A program made the position numbers and the translations under genes. Below, piece after piece: positions 15,982 through 24,378 of a stretch of DNA of 24,990 nt. How positions within the stretch are numbered: the stretch's first letter is position 1; each line of letters begins with the position of its first letter. The notes under the pieces are model-generated. The model saw nothing but the letters and a program-made list of their open reading frames with translations. It was not told the DNA's origin and did no database searches. The DNA lies in assembly GCA_047615875.1 (NCBI GenBank), contig JBLHGU010000063.1:1-24990 (forward strand), given 5' to 3'. The stretch comes from JBLHGU01 sp047615875 (GTDB lineage: Bacteria; Pseudomonadota; Gammaproteobacteria; Arenicellales; CAJQKF01).

Positions 15982-16413
15982 ATGACTAACCCCAAAAACT
16001 TGGCTGAGCAGTGCGCTAGCCATATGTATAAAAATGATCGTGCTAGTAAGTCCTTGGGATTAATTCTGACCGAAGTGAGTCCAGGGTATGCGCAAATGAC
16101 GATGACTGTTCGCGAAGATATGCTCAATGGGCATGATATTTGCCATGGCGGAATTATTTTTACTCTGGCTGACTCGACATTCGCATTTGCCTGTAATAGC
16201 TATAACGTAATAACTGTCGCCGCAGGGGCGGACGTTCAGTTCATTCGGGCGGGAAAGTTAGGAGATGTTTTGTCAGCTGAGGCGACCGAACAAGCCCGTG
16301 GCAACAAAATAGGCACATACGATATAACAGTGACGAATCAGAATAACGAACTGGTGGCTCTTTTTCGAGGCCGTAGTTATAGCACAAGGCATAAAATGAT
16401 CGAAGAAACATAA
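15982..16413 (+). CDS. paaI: Hydroxyphenylacetyl-CoA thioesterase PaaI-like (hotdog fold)
   Basis: This 143-residue single-domain hotdog thioesterase carries the PaaI core almost as in E. coli: GHDICHGGIIFTLADSTFAFACNS (about residues 50-73), with Asp64 at the catalytic position and the His55-Gly-Gly turn. PaaI hydrolyses ring-hydroxylated phenylacetyl-CoA and similar aryl-CoA thioesters, rescuing CoA from dead-end intermediates of phenylacetate breakdown. No other paa gene is in the window, so it may serve a paa cluster elsewhere or act as a general acyl-CoA thioesterase. GGAAAG about 5 bases upstream of the ATG supports the start. It converges on the YbbC-like gene with a 37-base gap and no clear terminator. 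Confidence 0.88.
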   Translation: MTNPKNLAEQCASHMYKNDRASKSLGLILTEVSPGYAQMTMTVREDMLNGHDICHGGIIFTLADSTFAFACNSYNVITVAAGADVQFIRAGKLGDVLSAEATEQARGNKIGTYDITVTNQNNELVALFRGRSYSTRHKMIEET

Positions 16414-16450
16414 ATTCTGTTCTTTACACCTACAACCGACTGAGAGATTT

Positions 16451-16795
16451 CTATCGGGAATGATGTACCGAAATAATCTTTCCACTGGCTTTGTCTATAA
16501 CAGCATAGGCCGTTCCGCCGCGTAAGCCAGGAGAAAGAGTGCCATTGACTAGCCAGGCGCCATTTTCTTGCGTGGCTTGATAAGGCTCTTGTAAGGCAAT
16601 TTCCTCATCACCATAGATGGCATTCCATACGGCCACGGCGACGGCAATTGCAGTTTTCTCATCGGGTATATAGCCCGCTGCTGGTGGCTCTTTGACCTCT
16701 AACGGGTTATCTGTTGCCATAGACAGGTTTAAAGTTGATCCAAGTAACAACAGCACAATTGCGATACAGCATAGAAATTTGTGTAGAAGGGTCAT
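16451..16795 (-). CDS. Secreted YbbC/YhhH-type NTF2-fold immunity-like protein
   Basis: This 114-residue protein has an N-terminal Sec signal (hydrophobic core at about 6-22, likely cleavage near SMA at 25-27). The mature domain resembles the NTF2-fold immunity family (YbbC/YhhH): PDEKTAIAVAVAVWNAIYG near 44-62, a WLVNGTL strand and the GGTAYAVIDKASGKI hairpin near the end. Family members are often immunity proteins of polymorphic toxin loci, but related domains also occur alone in periplasmic proteins. No toxin gene is nearby, so an immunity role is not shown. It follows the YdjM-like gene by 34 bases on the same strand and is probably co-transcribed with it. Confidence 0.7.
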   Translation of the reverse strand: MTLLHKFLCCIAIVLLLLGSTLNLSMATDNPLEVKEPPAAGYIPDEKTAIAVAVAVWNAIYGDEEIALQEPYQATQENGAWLVNGTLSPGLRGGTAYAVIDKASGKIISVHHSR

Positions 16796-16829
16796 TTGAA
16801 ATATCCATTAAAGTTTCTAGTACCACGTA

Positions 16830-17828
16830 TCAGGCAGATTCATTCCAGATTCGATCCCATACCCATTTAACTCGATCATAGTTGCGTGGTTCCTTTACCG
16901 CCTGGTTGGGTGTGGGGATTATCTCATTTTCTTGCCTTTTTGCGACAATAAAGCGAAACACATAGTCTGGTTCAATACCCATTCTGAGGTCAGTAATGAT
17001 TATTTTGCTATTCGACTCGGTTACAGAGAAAAATCCATGGCTAAACCAGCTTAAGCGCTTTATCGCCCATTGATCCGATAGGTTATTTAACAGGCCAGTC
17101 TGACTGCTGTATTTCTTGAACTCAACGGATTTCTTCTGATCAAAAATCGAATAATAACCCTCGTAATAAACTTTATCCCCCATGGCGACAAAACGCCATA
17201 GAAAGCTGTTAAATGGTGCTGGGGTAGATAATAACTGTGTAGTGATCAAACCCTGGTCCTTTAATGACTGTATTGCTACTTCTTCAACATGATTTTTTAT
17301 TGTCACGACCCAAGCAAGGTAAAGACTGCTGACAATGAGGGCGGCTGTATTAGCAAAATGGCCGATCTTCTGGCTCCGGGAGAATAGCAAGGCCGCGATA
17401 ACGCCGCATAGTAATGGCAGTGTATAGGCGGGATCGATGATAAATATGGCCGAGCCGCTAACCGGGTAATTCGAAAATGGCAGGAATATTTGGGTTCCAT
17501 ACACGGTGAAACAATCTAGCAAAGGATGGGTGATTAAAGACCAGAAGACCAGCCACCACCAGCCAGACTTTAAGTCGGCGTAGGCCGGGTTTAGCTTGCG
17601 AATGAAAAATGCCAGTATAGGACTAACCATGGCCAGAACAAATAAAGAGTGGCTGTAGCCCCGGTGATAAGTAAAGTCGCTGACCGCATCACCTAGCGGA
17701 ATAAATACATCCAGATCAGGCAGGGTGGCACAAATAGCACCCCAGAAAAGCGCACGATTGCCAACCTTTCTGCCAAGCACAGCTTCCCCTACGGCGGCTC
17801 CAAGTGTTAATTGGGTAATCGAATCCAT
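16830..17828 (-). CDS. YdjM-like inner-membrane metal-dependent hydrolase (DUF457 family)
   Basis: This 332-residue membrane protein begins with the family signature MDSITQLTLGAAVGEAVLGRKVG. The metal-binding pattern follows: LPDLDVF (about 36-42), YHRGYSHSL (about 54-62) and THPLLDCFT (about 99-107). Hydrophobic segments lie at about 62-76, 88-100, 132-148 and 158-176, followed by a soluble C-terminal half of about 150 residues. E. coli YdjM is LexA-regulated, but I see no clear LexA box here. Function in the family is poorly defined; metal-dependent membrane hydrolase activity is inferred from the conserved His and Asp. It diverges from the Rieske oxygenase gene. Confidence 0.85.
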   Translation of the reverse strand: MDSITQLTLGAAVGEAVLGRKVGNRALFWGAICATLPDLDVFIPLGDAVSDFTYHRGYSHSLFVLAMVSPILAFFIRKLNPAYADLKSGWWWLVFWSLITHPLLDCFTVYGTQIFLPFSNYPVSGSAIFIIDPAYTLPLLCGVIAALLFSRSQKIGHFANTAALIVSSLYLAWVVTIKNHVEEVAIQSLKDQGLITTQLLSTPAPFNSFLWRFVAMGDKVYYEGYYSIFDQKKSVEFKKYSSQTGLLNNLSDQWAIKRLSWFSHGFFSVTESNSKIIITDLRMGIEPDYVFRFIVAKRQENEIIPTPNQAVKEPRNYDRVKWVWDRIWNESA

Positions 17829-17880
17829 AAGTGTCCAGAGTGTTAGCGGTATCGAATGGTGAAATAATTGATTGCCTTCA

Positions 17881-17906
17881 AATCATCTCTCTTTTACGGG
17901 ATGATT
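17881..17906. promoter_or_regulatory. 7-12-7 inverted repeat between divergent genes
   Basis: AATCATC (17881-17887) and GATGATT (17900-17906) are perfect inverted repeats 12 bases apart, in the 168-base gap between the YdjM-like and Rieske genes. The placement would suit a shared regulator. A second short palindrome, CAATTAATTG (17965-17974), lies 22 bases before the Rieske ATG. No clear promoter hexamers were found. Confidence 0.3.
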
Positions 17907-17996
17907 AATCGACGTAGATTCTACAGGTTTGAACTCGTGGCTGTGCTATGTTGCTACTGAGAATCAATTAATTGCCTTTTTCCCAAACTTCAAAAA

Positions 17997-19115
17997 ATGC
18001 TTAAGCCAGAATCTTTTAGTGCCGTTCGGAAACCTTTAGCCCAAGCCGAAACATTACCTTCGCTATGTTATACCGATCCTGATTTTTTTGAATATGAAAA
18101 GAAGGCCATCTTTCAACCGACATGGCATTTCGTTGGACGAGTCGATGAGCTTTCCAAAACGGGTGACATTACGTTGCTGGACACTATCGTGGGAAGTGTC
18201 ATCATCTGTCGGGGGAAAGAGTTAAAGGCATTTATAAACGCCTGTCGTCACAGAGGCACTCGTTTAAAGAATTCCAAAGCCAACTGTAAAACTCTGGTGT
18301 GCCCCTATCACTCCTGGGTATACAGTCTTGATGGAAAGTTACGAACGGCTCGCGACATGCCTGATAATGGATTCTGTAAAGATGACTATTCATTGCAGTC
18401 GGTTCGACTTGAAACCTGGGGCGGTTTTATTTTTGTAAATTTTGATGACTCGGCACCTGCACTTCTGGAGTGGTTGGGAGACCTTCCCCACAGAATGGCC
18501 GCATATAAGCCCAAAGAATTACGCGTTGCAAAATTAATTCAGTTCGATGTGGCGGCGAATTGGAAGTTTCTGATCGAAAACGCATTGGAGGCATATCATA
18601 CCGGTACAGTGCATCGAATGACCCTCGGCGCACAAGAGTCTGAATCGGTACAAACTGATGGGAACTGGAATGCGCTTTATGTTTTAAACGATTCCGAAAA
18701 GAGCATTGCCACCTTACCCGATGCCAGGCAGGCACTCCCATTTATTCAAGGCCTTGATCATAAGTCTATGAGAGGTACATGGTTTACTGTGATATATCCA
18801 TCAACCCAGTTGGTGTTTGCCCAGGACTGTGTATGGTGGTTGGACATAAAGCCGATTTCGGTTGATCAGTCGAAAGTATCACTGGGCGGTTGCTTTCCTG
18901 AGTCCAGTATCGGGTTGGAGGCTTTTTCTGAACTGGTTAAACCCTATTGTGATCGTTGGAAGCGTGCGACTGAGGAAGACAATCGAATTGCAGAGGCTCA
19001 GCAGCAAGGCCACCAAAGTGGTTTGAAACTATCTGGCCGGTTTGCAGCGGAAGAACATTGTGTTCACGCACTCGATAACTGGGTGCTGGATCGATTGTTC
19101 ACTCATCCACTATGA
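17997..19115 (+). CDS. Rieske-type aromatic-ring/quaternary-amine oxygenase, alpha subunit
   Basis: This 372-residue Rieske non-haem iron oxygenase binds its 2Fe-2S cluster with Cys83/His85 (CRHRG) and Cys102/His105 (CPYHSW), 16 residues apart. The mononuclear iron site is His201 and His206 (EAYHTGTVH), with Asp328 (TEEDNR) the likely third ligand. Residue 198, three before His201, is Glu where ring-hydroxylating dioxygenases have the bridging Asp; carnitine oxygenase CntA also has Glu there. This hints at N-demethylation or monooxygenation of a small amine rather than arene dihydroxylation (inference). No reductase or ferredoxin gene is adjacent, so electrons must come from elsewhere. No ribosome site is evident before the ATG. 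An EamA transporter follows after 31 bases, probably in the same operon. Confidence 0.9.
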   Translation: MLKPESFSAVRKPLAQAETLPSLCYTDPDFFEYEKKAIFQPTWHFVGRVDELSKTGDITLLDTIVGSVIICRGKELKAFINACRHRGTRLKNSKANCKTLVCPYHSWVYSLDGKLRTARDMPDNGFCKDDYSLQSVRLETWGGFIFVNFDDSAPALLEWLGDLPHRMAAYKPKELRVAKLIQFDVAANWKFLIENALEAYHTGTVHRMTLGAQESESVQTDGNWNALYVLNDSEKSIATLPDARQALPFIQGLDHKSMRGTWFTVIYPSTQLVFAQDCVWWLDIKPISVDQSKVSLGGCFPESSIGLEAFSELVKPYCDRWKRATEEDNRIAEAQQQGHQSGLKLSGRFAAEEHCVHALDNWVLDRLFTHPL

Positions 19116-19146
19116 GTCGTCACATGCACGACGTTAGCAATGGGTT

Positions 19147-20055
19147 ATGAAGTTATTACATAGAACACAAATGTCCAGCAGTGACTCTCGCCGTGGTCTA
19201 GCTGTGGGGTTGGTAATACTCAGTTCACTAATGATTTCTTTTGGTGGAGTAGTAGTGAGAAATATCCATTCAACGGATCCATGGCTACTAGCCTATTATC
19301 GAAATGGAGCTCTGGGAAGCGTAGCGTTAATCGCATTAATCTGGTTTAGTCGCTCCGGTATAGTTCATCAATTTCGTGCTATTGGGATTATCGGCGTCAT
19401 GGCATCTGTTTGTCTTGTAATTGCCGGTCTTACCTTCTTGCAATCATTAATGCACACAACCATCGCGAATACTCTGTTTACGCTAAGTTCAATACCGTTT
19501 TTTACTGCGGGGCTTGCCTGGTTGTTTCTTCGTGAACAACTAAAGCCCATCACGATGATTACTATGTGTATTGCGGTGGCGGGCATTGTGATTATGGTGC
19601 AAGGTGGCTTAACGACGGGATATGTGTATGGTAACTTGATGGCGCTAGTAACCGCTTTCAGTTTCGCTATCTATGCTGTTTTACTGCGGCGTAACCGCGA
19701 CGTTAATATGCAACCGGCATTAGTACTATCCAGTCTAATGATTATGGGCGTGTGTTACGTGATGCTGAAGGGGCAAATGCAAATCTCTACTAGTGATATG
19801 TTGCTTTGTTTTCTTTGGGGTGGCGGACTTTCGGGCATAGGTAATTTGATGTTCCTGGTGGCAGCTCGCCACTTGCCTGCTGGGGAAATTACACTTTATA
19901 TGTTAATCGAATTTTCGCTCGGGCCGATTTGGGTGTGGCTCTTTGTTGGTGAACAGCCGAATGGATCAACCCTGTACGGCGGGTCAATGGTCCTGCTTGC
20001 AGTTGCTGTTAGAGGCGTGCTGGAATTGAGATCTTCGAGAATAAGAAACCAATAA
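19147..20055 (+). CDS. DMT superfamily transporter (EamA domains), first copy
   Basis: This 302-residue inner-membrane protein has about ten hydrophobic segments and the two-EamA-repeat layout, with LAYYRNGALGS after helix 2 and the second repeat from about residue 158. Family members export or import metabolites such as amino acids and their derivatives; the substrate is not predictable. The start could be the ATG at 19147 or the ATG at 19171 (residue 9); neither has a strong ribosome site. It lies 31 bases after the Rieske oxygenase stop on the same strand and may move that enzyme's substrate or product (inference). It converges on the SagB-like gene with a 29-base gap. Confidence 0.9.
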   Translation: MKLLHRTQMSSSDSRRGLAVGLVILSSLMISFGGVVVRNIHSTDPWLLAYYRNGALGSVALIALIWFSRSGIVHQFRAIGIIGVMASVCLVIAGLTFLQSLMHTTIANTLFTLSSIPFFTAGLAWLFLREQLKPITMITMCIAVAGIVIMVQGGLTTGYVYGNLMALVTAFSFAIYAVLLRRNRDVNMQPALVLSSLMIMGVCYVMLKGQMQISTSDMLLCFLWGGGLSGIGNLMFLVAARHLPAGEITLYMLIEFSLGPIWVWLFVGEQPNGSTLYGGSMVLLAVAVRGVLELRSSRIRNQ

Positions 20056-20084
20056 ACGAGTCATAACTGTCTATATAGCGCTTT

Positions 20085-20702
20085 CTATTTTCTCACACCT
20101 ATGCAAATAAGTGTTGTCGGTTCCAGCTTGGTGGGAAGCGAGAGTAGCCTGGAAACTTTATGATTATCAAAACCGCCAATTAGAACGGCGCCCAAGTCCA
20201 GAGCGGTAGCCTGCAAGAGTACATTTTGGGCCATAGCTCCGGACTCCATAAAAATGTATCTATCGCCTCTTTTGCCTATCGGTGGTTGATTATGAAAATG
20301 TTTTTGCATGGCCTGAAAGTCTGCAACTAATATCAGTGTAAGCGCTGCTTGTGCTACCCAAGGTTGATGATCCAGACTGGCTTCGCTAAGGGCTGAGCCT
20401 GGATCCTGTTTTAACAATAATTGTAGTGTTTGATCGGAAATATTGTATCGATAAAAACCCCCTGGAACATTTTCTACCTGTCTGGCCACAGCATAAACTT
20501 CAATTGGATATTGGGCTCCAGCGGATGGACTGGATCTATAATTACTATCTCCTGAAATTCCGTTTGCAGACCAAAGTAGCTGGGAAACTTGTTGCAAAGT
20601 TAGTTTGGACGCAGAAAATTCACGATGACTTCTGCGATTGGCAATTATTGTTTCCAACGGTAGTGAAGCGAAACAAGGGGCTTTGGGTAAGTGGATATTC
20701 AT
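20085..20702 (-). CDS. SagB-type nitroreductase-like FMN oxidoreductase
   Basis: This 205-residue nitroreductase-fold protein is close to the SagB/ThcOx type: IANRRSHREFS (about 20-30, FMN phosphate binding), PSAGAQYPIEVY (59-70), GGFYRY (81-86) and a C-terminal ESGAMAQNVLLQATALDLGAVLIGGFD. SagB enzymes oxidise thiazolines and oxazolines to azoles in modified-peptide biosynthesis using FMN. The protein is a single core domain, and no YcaO cyclodehydratase or precursor peptide is in the window, so a general nitro/quinone or other dehydrogenase role is equally likely. The ATG overlaps a CATATG; no strong ribosome site is seen. Confidence 0.85.
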   Translation of the reverse strand: MNIHLPKAPCFASLPLETIIANRRSHREFSASKLTLQQVSQLLWSANGISGDSNYRSSPSAGAQYPIEVYAVARQVENVPGGFYRYNISDQTLQLLLKQDPGSALSEASLDHQPWVAQAALTLILVADFQAMQKHFHNQPPIGKRGDRYIFMESGAMAQNVLLQATALDLGAVLIGGFDNHKVSRLLSLPTKLEPTTLICIGVRK

Positions 20703-20843
20703 ATGGTGATTGAGTAGGTTATATTGTCATGCAGCACGACTAAGATCCAATTAACTAGTGTAAGCAAGAATGCAGTATAAGGAATTATACGTTCCAGAGC
20801 TTTACGCGGAAATGAAGATTTCTCATTCACAGCTATTAAACTA

Positions 20844-21749
20844 TTGGCAAAAGCATTGCAAACTAAAAACACCTTAGATTCAAGCCGGCCCTGGTGGTTG
20901 ATGGCGGCGCCAGTGATGTTTCTATTTCTTTGGTCCGGTGGTTATGTAGTGGCCAAAGTAGGTTTGATGCATTCGCCACCAATGACTCTATTGGTGCTTC
21001 GATACTTATGTGTTGTGGTGTTAATGGCGGTGCTTTTTGTCGGTATTCGGCCTCAGTTTCCCGCCACACGACAAGAGTGGATGCACCTCGTTATTGTCGG
21101 TTTATTCATGCAGGTGATGTATTTTGGAATGTGTTATCTGGCGTTTATGAATGGCATAGGTGCTGGCACAGCGGCACTTATTATGTCGTTGCAGCCCATT
21201 CTTGTTGCGATAATTGCACCGAGTTGGAATTCCGAACATGTTAGCTTTCGGCAATGGGGCGGGTTACTTATTGCTCTGGCAGGAACGGCAATGGTGATCT
21301 TTGCCAGATCTGAAATTGGCGCCGCACCAATGTTTGGGCTTTTGTGTGCTTTTGTGGCCTTGGCAGGAATCTCGTTGGCGACACTTTGGGAAAAAAGATT
21401 TGGCGTTACTCATCATCCAGTAACTGCGAATCTGATCGGTTATACCGCAGGTTTGGTCGGCGTAGTACCATTGATGTTCTGGCTGGAGACCCCCTATGTT
21501 GACTGGACCTGGGGTTTTGCCGCGGCTTTGGGCTATCTGGTTATTGGTAATTCGCTAGTGGCGGTTTGGTTGTTGCTTGCGATGATCCGTGCAGGAGAGG
21601 TGAGCAAGGTCTCTGCATTATTGTTTCTGGTTCCACCTTTGGCGGCGCTATTAGCATGGTTCGTACTTGGAGAAGTTATGCCAGCATTTGCCTGGCTGGG
21701 TCTGCTTATCTCAGGTGCTGGTGTATTTCTTGCCACTCGAAAGTGGTGA
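20844..21749 (+). CDS. DMT superfamily transporter (EamA domains), second copy
   Basis: This 301-residue protein has about ten membrane helices, and two EamA repeats are visible (first near FLFLWSGGYVVAKVGL, second from about residue 150, ending ISGAGVFLATRKW). It differs clearly from the EamA protein at 19147-20055, so this is not a recent duplication. The start is uncertain. The frame opens after a TAA at 20778 and contains no ATG before 20901; the TTG at 20844 gives a 19-residue cytoplasmic leader, the ATG at 20901 starts right at helix 1. It diverges from the SagB-like gene and converges on the amine oxidase gene with a 14-base gap and no terminator visible. Confidence 0.88.
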   Translation: MAKALQTKNTLDSSRPWWLMAAPVMFLFLWSGGYVVAKVGLMHSPPMTLLVLRYLCVVVLMAVLFVGIRPQFPATRQEWMHLVIVGLFMQVMYFGMCYLAFMNGIGAGTAALIMSLQPILVAIIAPSWNSEHVSFRQWGGLLIALAGTAMVIFARSEIGAAPMFGLLCAFVALAGISLATLWEKRFGVTHHPVTANLIGYTAGLVGVVPLMFWLETPYVDWTWGFAAALGYLVIGNSLVAVWLLLAMIRAGEVSKVSALLFLVPPLAALLAWFVLGEVMPAFAWLGLLISGAGVFLATRKW

Positions 21750-21763
21750 CCCCTCGAACCAGC

Positions 21764-22867
21764 TTATGCAGACTTATGATTATTAACTATGCTTTCAGCG
21801 TATCTCATGCCGGCCGCCACCGCGCCTTCAAGCAAACCGCCATTCTGGAAAGAGGACTCGCTGGAGATAAAACTCAAGTGAGATTGCCAGGTGGGACCAA
21901 TGTCTGGGTTGATACCGTAGTCCGGATGATGCCCTGGTGGTATTTCGTCCTCAGCAGTAGCTGTGAACGACTCTCTGCTCCAATCTTGAAAATAAACGGC
22001 TCGAGTATCGAGTGCCTGATTTCCAAATACCGTACCTAGTTGGGCTACGGCTTGTCTGCAAAACTCGTCATGACCCACAGATTTTCGCGCATGAGCATTT
22101 AGTGCAGAAAATCCGAACAGAGCAAAGTGTTGGCCTGAGTCGGTTGAAGCATCATGAATTTCAGCCAAAGGACCACACTGACTTATGACACTCCCGCACA
22201 ATCCCTGCTGTCGCCAGAACGGTTGATCGTAGGTAGCAAAAAACTTTCCGTGTCCTGCCATCCAGGTTGGAGTGGAACGAAGAGTTTTTAAGCATGGTAC
22301 AGGAAGCAGTGGCTGAAAAGTTATATTTGCGGCAAGCCTTGGTGGTAACGCCAAGGCGACCCGGTTGGCATTAATTGTTACTATGCCAGTTGGGTTTTTC
22401 GCTGTGATGGTGATCAGATTTTGGCTCGATTTAACTTCCGTGACTTCGTGCTCCAGTAAACGAAAACGGCTGTCAATCTGATCTGTGATGATGTTTACGA
22501 GTTGAGTGATGCCACCGCGAATTCGCAGTGAGCCAGCCATCGGCGCAGAGTAATGGCTCCTTTCAACACTACCATTTTCTCGCTGAAACAAGACAGCGCC
22601 TTCGCTTGCTTGCTCATAAAATGGAAGTTTAAAGTCGTGTAGAAGCTTTGCCATCTCAGGTTGGCCGGGCCAAAACCATGATGGACCTAAATCACAATTA
22701 AAACTCTGCTTTCGTCCAACAGTTAGAATTCGTCCGCCAAATCGATTGCGCGCCTCCAATAACAAAGCATTTATGCCATGGGATCGCAATTGCCATGTTG
22801 CCACTAATCCGCTAATGCCACCACCTATGACAATCGTGTCGAACTTATCAAGTTTGTTGATTGGCAC
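21764..22867 (-). CDS. FAD-dependent amine oxidase / NAD(P)-binding flavoprotein
   Basis: This 367-residue flavoprotein of the monoamine oxidase-like family has the dinucleotide-binding GGGISGL (15-21), ribose-binding Glu38 (LLLEAR), RFGGRI (42-47) and GPSWFWPGQ near 62-70. It ends with the FAD-binding GGLLEGAVAAGMRYAE (343-358). It is shorter than typical 430-500-residue monoamine oxidases, and the covalent-flavin Cys motif is not seen. The likely reaction is oxidation of an amine with FAD and O2; the substrate is unknown. The start is GTG, placed 6 bases after an in-frame TAG, with no clear Shine-Dalgarno. It is 80 bases downstream of the small helical-protein gene on the same strand and may be the last gene of that operon. 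Confidence 0.87.
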   Translation of the reverse strand: MPINKLDKFDTIVIGGGISGLVATWQLRSHGINALLLEARNRFGGRILTVGRKQSFNCDLGPSWFWPGQPEMAKLLHDFKLPFYEQASEGAVLFQRENGSVERSHYSAPMAGSLRIRGGITQLVNIITDQIDSRFRLLEHEVTEVKSSQNLITITAKNPTGIVTINANRVALALPPRLAANITFQPLLPVPCLKTLRSTPTWMAGHGKFFATYDQPFWRQQGLCGSVISQCGPLAEIHDASTDSGQHFALFGFSALNAHARKSVGHDEFCRQAVAQLGTVFGNQALDTRAVYFQDWSRESFTATAEDEIPPGHHPDYGINPDIGPTWQSHLSFISSESSFQNGGLLEGAVAAGMRYAESIVNNHKSA

Positions 22868-22947
22868 GTTCTAGCTGAATGTAATAGCTAATAGCGGGTT
22901 GGAAAAGCTGACTAAAATCGTTCTAAATTATGACAACAAAATTGATT

Positions 22948-23217
22948 TCACTCCGACATCAATTGATACAGGATTTCTTTTTCTTTACTGCCGACTACTG
23001 CTGTAAAAGCAGATTTAAAGGCGTGTACGTTTCGATCATGTTCGGCAAGCAATTTTTCCAACTCCAGGTTTTCCGTAATACTCGGATTCCCTCCTGATTC
23101 ATATTTGACCTCTAACTCCTCCAGGCGGCCAAAGTGAGCTGTCTTACTTTGGCTCATATCTAGAAAGGCCTGATAGGCATTTTTCGTAGCTTCGCTAAGA
23201 TTATCTATTGATTGCAT
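22948..23217 (-). CDS. Small helical protein, unknown function
   Basis: This 89-residue soluble protein is rich in Glu, Lys, Ser and Leu. It is predicted to be mostly helical, with two likely helices (about 6-44 and 48-88) broken by a Gly/Asn/Pro turn (SGGNPS). It has no membrane segment, signal peptide or Cys. I do not recognise a family. It begins 18 bases after the stop of the FNT channel gene, with AGGA about 8 bases before the ATG, so it is part of the channel operon. Its position could suggest a cytoplasmic accessory of the channel, but nothing in the sequence proves it. Confidence 0.7.
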   Translation of the reverse strand: MQSIDNLSEATKNAYQAFLDMSQSKTAHFGRLEELEVKYESGGNPSITENLELEKLLAEHDRNVHAFKSAFTAVVGSKEKEILYQLMSE

Positions 23218-23235
23218 GATTAAAATCCTAAACAG

Positions 23236-24042
23236 TTAATTATTTTTCACGCGCTCGGTGCGTAAATAGGCGAACCAGTACACTCCGGCAACCAATAGTG
23301 TTCCGCCAACAATATTTCCTATACTCACTATCAGTATATTCTCCAGTGCAGCCGTAATGGTAATGGTTGGGTCTATGCTCAGTCCGATTGCCAGCGGCAG
23401 AAAAAACCAGTTGGCTATAGAATGTTCAAAGCCCATGGCCACAAATGCGGTAATTGGAAAAAGGATAGCCAATATCTTTCCCGATACACTACGTGCTCCT
23501 ATAGAAAGCCAAACAGCCAAGCATACGCAAACGTTACAAAGAATGCCTCGGGTGAATGCTTCGATCGGAGAAAGATTAATCTTACCTTGAGCTATACTGA
23601 TTATAGTTTTTTCTATGGCACCATCATGCAAATTGGTTACGCCGGCAAGCAGAACAAGCAATACAGTACCTAAACAGCCGATGATATTTCCCAGGTAGAC
23701 AATCACCCAGTTGCGTAAAACCTCACGAAACCCGATTAAGCCGCTTGCCCAGGCCATTGCAATGAGATTATTGCCCGTAAATAATTCGGCTCCTGCTACA
23801 ACCACAAGAATTAGCCCGAGGCAGAAGCTGAGCCCTCCTAGCAAACGGGTAACGCCGAAGCCTAGCCCACTATCGGTTACTACCACTATGTAGAATAGTG
23901 CACCCAGAGAAATAAAAGCGCCAGCTAATATTGACAAAACCAGTAATGTAGGTGTGTCGCTATGTGCCTTCGCAACCCCAAGTTGCTCGATTCTGCGCGC
24001 GATTTCTGCAGGAGGATAGGCATCGCCTTGAGATGATTGCAT
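23236..24042 (-). CDS. Formate/nitrite transporter family channel (FNT)
   Basis: This 268-residue inner-membrane protein has six hydrophobic segments and all three FNT signatures: AELFTGN (85-91), RGILCNVCVCLAVW (165-178) and FEHSIANW (205-212), with the central pore His207. FNT channels are pentamers passing formate, nitrite or hydrosulfide. The 30-residue cytoplasmic N-terminus is FocA-like, but the sequence does not fix the anion. It starts 3 bases after the DUF2164 stop without a ribosome site, suggesting coupled translation. Neither pyruvate formate-lyase nor nitrite reductase genes are near; the neighbours are a peroxidase and a cupin. Confidence 0.92.
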   Translation of the reverse strand: MQSSQGDAYPPAEIARRIEQLGVAKAHSDTPTLLVLSILAGAFISLGALFYIVVVTDSGLGFGVTRLLGGLSFCLGLILVVVAGAELFTGNNLIAMAWASGLIGFREVLRNWVIVYLGNIIGCLGTVLLVLLAGVTNLHDGAIEKTIISIAQGKINLSPIEAFTRGILCNVCVCLAVWLSIGARSVSGKILAILFPITAFVAMGFEHSIANWFFLPLAIGLSIDPTITITAALENILIVSIGNIVGGTLLVAGVYWFAYLRTERVKNN

Positions 24043-24045
24043 GTT

Positions 24046-24321
24046 CTATTTTTGAAATTGTGTTGGTTGTTGCAAGTCGAAAACTGAGTCCGATAATTCG
24101 TCTATTTTACTGGATATAAGAGCCTGTGCATCGCGCAGACCAAGATTATAGAAGTAAGCGCCAATCTCATTGCCGAAGAAATCAATTAAAAACTCTGCGT
24201 CAAAATCACCGATTTCCTGGTCAAGTTCGTCACAAAAATAGGCTTGTGTCTTTACGATAATCTGGTTCTTCTCTTCTTTGGAAAATACCAATTTTTGCAA
24301 TTTTCTACCCCAGGTATTCAA
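24046..24321 (-). CDS. DUF2164 family protein, TTG start
   Basis: Up to 91 residues, this matches the DUF2164 pattern closely: FSKEEKNQIIVKTQAYF, then ELDQEIGDFDAEFLIDFFGNEIGAYFYNLGLRDAQA (about residues 32-67). The family has no assigned function. No ATG exists in the frame between the preceding stop (complement of 24379-24381) and the conserved domain. Candidate starts are TTG at 24321, 24300 or 24291; the last two sit 7 and 16 bases after a GGGG and would match the short N-terminus usual in the family. It lies between the cupin and the FNT channel genes in the same operon. Confidence 0.82.
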   Translation of the reverse strand: MNTWGRKLQKLVFSKEEKNQIIVKTQAYFCDELDQEIGDFDAEFLIDFFGNEIGAYFYNLGLRDAQALISSKIDELSDSVFDLQQPTQFQK

Positions 24322-24378
24322 ATAGTGACACTGTTGGCCAGCGCCGAGGTTAAGTTTTAGCGTGTACTGCTTTTTTGT

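Noticed and set aside
20812..20877. 21-codon frame that could be a leader peptide ahead of the second EamA gene
   Set aside because: It overlaps the TTG start option and has no pause-codon run or attenuator hairpin; it would matter only if the ATG at 20901 is the true start.
19147..21749. Recent tandem duplication of the two EamA transporters
   Set aside because: The proteins share topology only; their sequences differ throughout, and an opposite-strand gene lies between them.
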